64,000 nucleotides of DNA, from assembly GCA_946902985.2 (NCBI GenBank), contig OX336388.2, positions 290,386,526 to 290,450,525 of the forward strand. The letters are read 5' to 3'. A program made the position numbers and the translations under genes. The DNA is from Meconema thalassinum. Its lineage: Eukaryota > Arthropoda > Insecta > Orthoptera > Tettigoniidae. The stretch's first letter is position 1, and each line of letters begins with the position of its first letter. Positions 60,511-64,000 of the stretch are shown piece after piece. The notes below the pieces were generated by a model, which saw only the letters and a list, made by a program, of their open reading frames with translations, did no database searches and had not been told where the DNA came from.

Positions 60511-61985
60511 ATCTTCACTCCCACTTTAAATTTTTCTCCAATTTCCTTCTACCCATTAAAAAACCTTTAATAAAACTAGTTTATGTTTTTGAAGACCTAA
60601 ATATCCGGGCCCTTCTCATAAGTAATTCATATTTTTATTACTACTTTTGATATAACTCGTATGCTTCGCCCCTGAAAACAACAACAACGATCGTGGTCGT
60701 AGAAAGCCCCAATGGCCACGACTACAATACTGGGCTTTTTGATTCCAAAATAGCTCATTGAATATTCAAACATTTGCAGGTATAGCAAAACTAAAGTACA
60801 AGCATGGCTGCACATTTTCAAATATTGAACACATGTTGTCCACATCAATAGGCTCCATATGATAATAGCCACAGGACTGAAATCCTTTAATGTTTGTAAC
60901 TGGAATACGACGGTTTATAGGCTATAATAAAATACCGGTTAACTCTTTATAGGGCAAAAGACTGGGGCTATAAAATTATTATTATTTATGTGTACATTTG
61001 TAATTGGGGGTGATAGATGAGTAGGAATATGCAACAACTTTATAGGTTTGGATTCTATTTTATGAAATATGGGGTGGGAAATAATTAGACTATCCCACTG
61101 CCCATATCCGACAGTATGTTTTCTTAAGTGGGCAATGGGGTAATAATTTCCCACCTCCAAATTATGCTGATACTGTTTTTATCACTCAATCATGAGGTTT
61201 ATTTAACATGATATAATATATACAAACACACATCGCGCTCTAAAATTTAAAGAAACGTAACTCCCACGCAACACTCTTTCAGTGGCCTGTAACATCTTTG
61301 GCGAAAGCTGCACAAAAAATATAAAAGTGATTTTGGAATGTTAAAAGTTAGTACATTCCAATACAATTCAATAATTTCAAAATAGTATTTAATAAAAACT
61401 CAGAAATTTATTTGAAAATCTCCTATTCTATGGCAAATACAGGATAATAATTTCCGTTCTAGGTGAAATAGATTTACTCAAGGGACCTAAACCATTATTA
61501 ACATTTACTTTTACAAATCTCCTATCTTCAATAACGACACCTTCTTCTGTAAAACAATGCATTGCATCCACTCAACACAGCCGAACTGGAGACCACTGGG
61601 ATATATGCTTCCCATCTTTGATTTCTGATGACAATATACATCAAATTAACGGGCTTTCAATATGTTATGTGCAGCTAGCTTATGGATGCATGTGGAACTG
61701 CTTGAAACGAGAGGGGTAGGAAGATATTAAACCAACGACCTATAATGGGGGTAGTTCAATCCATGGACTTTTCAAATGCATACCAAATAATATTAACGAA
61801 ATTGAAATTAGCAGAATGTGGATGTTGGAAGTAAGTGTTTTAAACCTTAGAGCGCACGCCTGTTCTGGTGGCTGATCTGCATGGCACACAACTCTGTTGG
61901 AACAGTGATCAGCGCTAAGTACAGCACACCATCATTTGACGCAAACAAACATGAGAGCTATAAATGTGGAATGAACTGAGCGACT
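60511..61985. other. No gene; one hairpin
   Basis: No motif-bearing ORF. Positions 61072-61104 and 61129-61155 can pair (GGTGGGAAATAATTA against TAATAATTTCCCACC, and CACTGCCCA against TGGGCAATG) around a 24-base loop. Confidence 0.45.
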
Positions 61986-61987
61986 TT

Positions 61988-62650
61988 GATGATATGATGA
62001 TAATTGTTGTTTTAAGGGGCCTAACATCTAGGTTATCGGCCCCTAATGGTTTGGGTGACGGTGAAAGATGAGATGAGAATGAAAACTATAACTAATACTA
62101 ACTACAGACTTACAAACTAGAAGAAGAAATGGTAAACAAATAAAGGATAAGGCACATAAAGGACAGGAAGAAAAGAAATGCCCTCAACCCTCGAAGAATG
62201 GGGATGGAGGGACCTGGAAGACAGGAAAGGGAAAGAGGAGTGGCCTCGCCCCAAGGTCAGAGGGAAAAGGGGACAACACGGACCCAGCTCAGGAACCCCT
62301 CGGGGTCACCAACTCCCAAACTCACCAGCTGTGAGCCCTTGAGGGTGCACCAGAAGTGGTGGGGCTACACACAGTCTGCCTTCTTGAGGGCCTTGTGCAG
62401 AGGGCAGGAGCTAACATGAAAAGAAAAAGAAGGCTGACCCTTCGAAGAATGAGGGGATCAGGAAAGATGAGACAAGGGCCAATTAAGGTGGGAAAAGAAG
62501 AGAGTTCCTAGGCCTCAGATACCGTAATATCGTCGGGTCGGAAGAGAACAAGAGTTGACCAAGTGAGGTTGACAGGAAAGAAGATGGAGAGGAGTCCGGC
62601 ACAAGTAAGTGGAAGCAACCCACGTCCCTCTAGATGTGAGTCCCTGGGGT
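61988..62650 (-). repeat. Repeat A, second near-full copy
   Basis: It follows the unit at 10797-11530 closely from GATGATAATTGTTGTTTTAA through GGGGCTACACACAGTCTGCC to CACGTCCCTCTAGATGTGAG. An internal stretch of about 30 bases present in the other copies (around CCGGACTCAGCTGGGG) is missing near 62617. Confidence 0.75.
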
Positions 62651-62733
62651 GACTGATACAACGTGCAAATAGTAGCTCTGTAACATGCGACATTCAGAGA
62701 CAGCAAGTTATTTCCCGCCCGTGGCGCAGAATT

Positions 62734-63275
62734 ATGAATAATGAAGTTCTCCCAATCCACCAAGACGTCAATCAACCTTCTACATCCAGGTTGAAATCAC
62801 GGAAACCAGCCTACAAGACGACTATGGAACTTACTTCAGCTCCATTCAACCCCCGAAATTCATGGAAAGTTGAATGGTCTACCTCTCCACCTCGTGACTT
62901 AATTGAAGTACTTGATCCTACCATCAAACTACCTGGATTCCATCACCCTCGAGCTGTCTGGTCCCGTCTGAACAGAATTCGATGTGGCACTGCTCGAACT
63001 AGAGCAGCCTTACATCAGTGGGGTTGGATAGACTCGCCTCTTTGTGATTGTGGATATCAAGTGCAAACCATCAAGCATGTCGTGCAGGAATGCCCTCTAT
63101 ATATGTACTCTGGGAGCTTAGAAGAGCTCCATGCAGCCACTACACAACCTCTTGAATGGAAAGACCTGGCAGCCCATATATGAAGGGTCCTAATGCTGTA
63201 AATTGCTTATTATATTTAAAAATTTATATTTATTAATTACAGTACTGTCTTGTAAGCCTCATACGCTAAATAAAA
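62734..63275 (+). pseudogene. Family P-type LINE C-terminal domain and tail
   Basis: The 149-residue ORF has TIKLPGFHHPRAVWSRLNRI, RCGTARTRAALHQWGW and a zinc finger, CDCGYQVQTIKHVVQECPLY. This matches the order of the C-terminus at 41456-41178 (PGFTQPRKTWSKLNRI, CECGAERQTVRHLVQECP). The 3' end at 63260-63275 reads CATACGCTAAATAAAAG, again the shared terminal signature. The ORF is open but contains only the last part of ORF2, so it is a 5'-truncated copy. Confidence 0.75.
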
Positions 63276-64000
63276 GTGTGTAAAAGGAAAATGCACAAAT
63301 GGTCTGAGTGAGCAGTTATTGTCCAAATTAAAAGGTTGAGGCAAATAATTCAATCATTCGATTGTTAAACCACACTGATTACCTTGGCTGAGATGGGCTC
63401 ACATTGCTTCAATCACTATTCTCTGAGAGAACTGCGGTAAGATGGCACAGCTACGTGATGCGAATGGCCGATAAGAGATTGTCTGCTGGAGATAGAAGCT
63501 CTTGCAACTGTGCGGTCTATCAAACTTGGAATTGCTTTCTGACTTCTGGCTCGCTTGCCTTGTGAACTCTGTATACCACTGACTTACTTCCAGTGGAACA
63601 CTGTTTTGGTCTATTATTACATCTGTATATAGTTCAGTAACAACATTGGTTAGGATTCATAGCGGCGTGGATGTGTTCCTACATATTTTTGCCGTGTTTA
63701 TAGAGAAATACATATTCGGGCGAATTTATTCGTAAGTACATATTTCCTATATTCGGAGGTATGTTACGTGGTGCCCGGACATAACTTACCATGGACTAAA
63801 TGTACCACTTGATTTTCGAGGACATAACGTACCACTTGATGTCAGACGGGCATTCCAGTTACAGGTCCATTACCACATAAACCTCAGTGGCGATCTCACT
63901 GTGCGGCTTTAAACATTGGTATTGAACATGGAGTTGTGTACAGCGAATAAGGACGGTTTATGTGCGCACTTCGACGGATACACATACAGGAAGAAACGTC
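63276..64000. other. No identifiable gene
   Basis: No motif-bearing ORF. The words GGACATAA and GTACCACTTGA recur at 63778-63835 without making an obvious repeat. Confidence 0.3.

Noticed and set aside
1..64000. LTR retrotransposon or endogenous virus
   Set aside because: I found no paired long terminal repeats, no protease or integrase motifs and no envelope-like ORF. All reverse transcriptase pieces are non-LTR or Penelope type.

Overview
The window looks like intergenic, transposon-saturated DNA from a large insect genome. I see no host gene with a supportable exon structure. Almost every coding trace belongs to a mobile element of an animal type: non-LTR retrotransposons of I, CR1 and other clades, Tc1/mariner, pogo, hAT and PIF/Harbinger DNA transposons, a Helitron, a Penelope-like element, a Crypton-like recombinase and tRNA-derived SINEs. 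The repeat style resembles what I remember from orthopteroid or blattoid insects. That placement is recollection rather than something computed here, so treat it as a weak guess. There is no bacterial-style operon, CRISPR array, rRNA or convincing LTR retrotransposon.

Layout, left third. An I-like LINE on the minus strand runs off the left edge with intact ORF1 and an intact endonuclease part of ORF2 (1-2885). Next come a hAT remnant carrying a 115-bp LINE end (3135-3995), a mariner-like element with 30-bp inverted repeats (5307-6436) sitting in a decayed Helitron Rep gene (to 8200), a LINE RNase H end (8222-9268), a 5'-truncated LINE copy (9521-10233), and a recurrent 0.7-kb repeat called repeat A here (10797-11530). 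A nearly intact Tc1 element with perfect 33-bp inverted repeats lies at 12399-13861.

Middle. Two inverted 46-bp ends flanked by CAG (14066 and 27699) delimit what appears to be one PIF/Harbinger element swollen to 13.6 kb by nested insertions. These include a LINE endonuclease split by a hAT element with an 8-bp duplication. That hAT carries in its intron a second, deleted Harbinger element encoding a MADF protein. A pogo element split by another LINE, a 168-bp-arm foldback and two SINEs lie in the same span. From 28560 to 32390 lies a LINE with a complete 1002-codon ORF2. From 33 to 42.6 kb there is a patchwork of tandem repeats, a SINE, deleted hAT and mariner elements, a Crypton-like recombinase and a decayed LINE.

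Right third. At 42.9-51.5 kb there is a stack of insertions. A 5'-truncated LINE (from 43646) is interrupted by a CR1 element (44.1-48.1 kb, with a 2A-like peptide, PHD finger and SGNH esterase in ORF1), by a repeat of about 146-bp units each bearing a CGCCATNTTG-like box, and by a TA-flanked element made of 292-bp units (49777-51295). A Penelope-like element with a GIY-YIG domain follows (53340-54178), and downstream of it a sequence folds as a type I hammerhead ribozyme (54820-54860). The remainder holds a gag-like ORF1, LINE 3' ends and repeat A copies.

The elements do not work together as a pathway. They form a stratified record of insertions. Some are parasitic on others, as shown by SINEs sharing tails with LINEs. 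Only the I-like LINE at the left edge, the LINE at 29-32 kb and perhaps the Tc1 element look recent enough to have been active lately.
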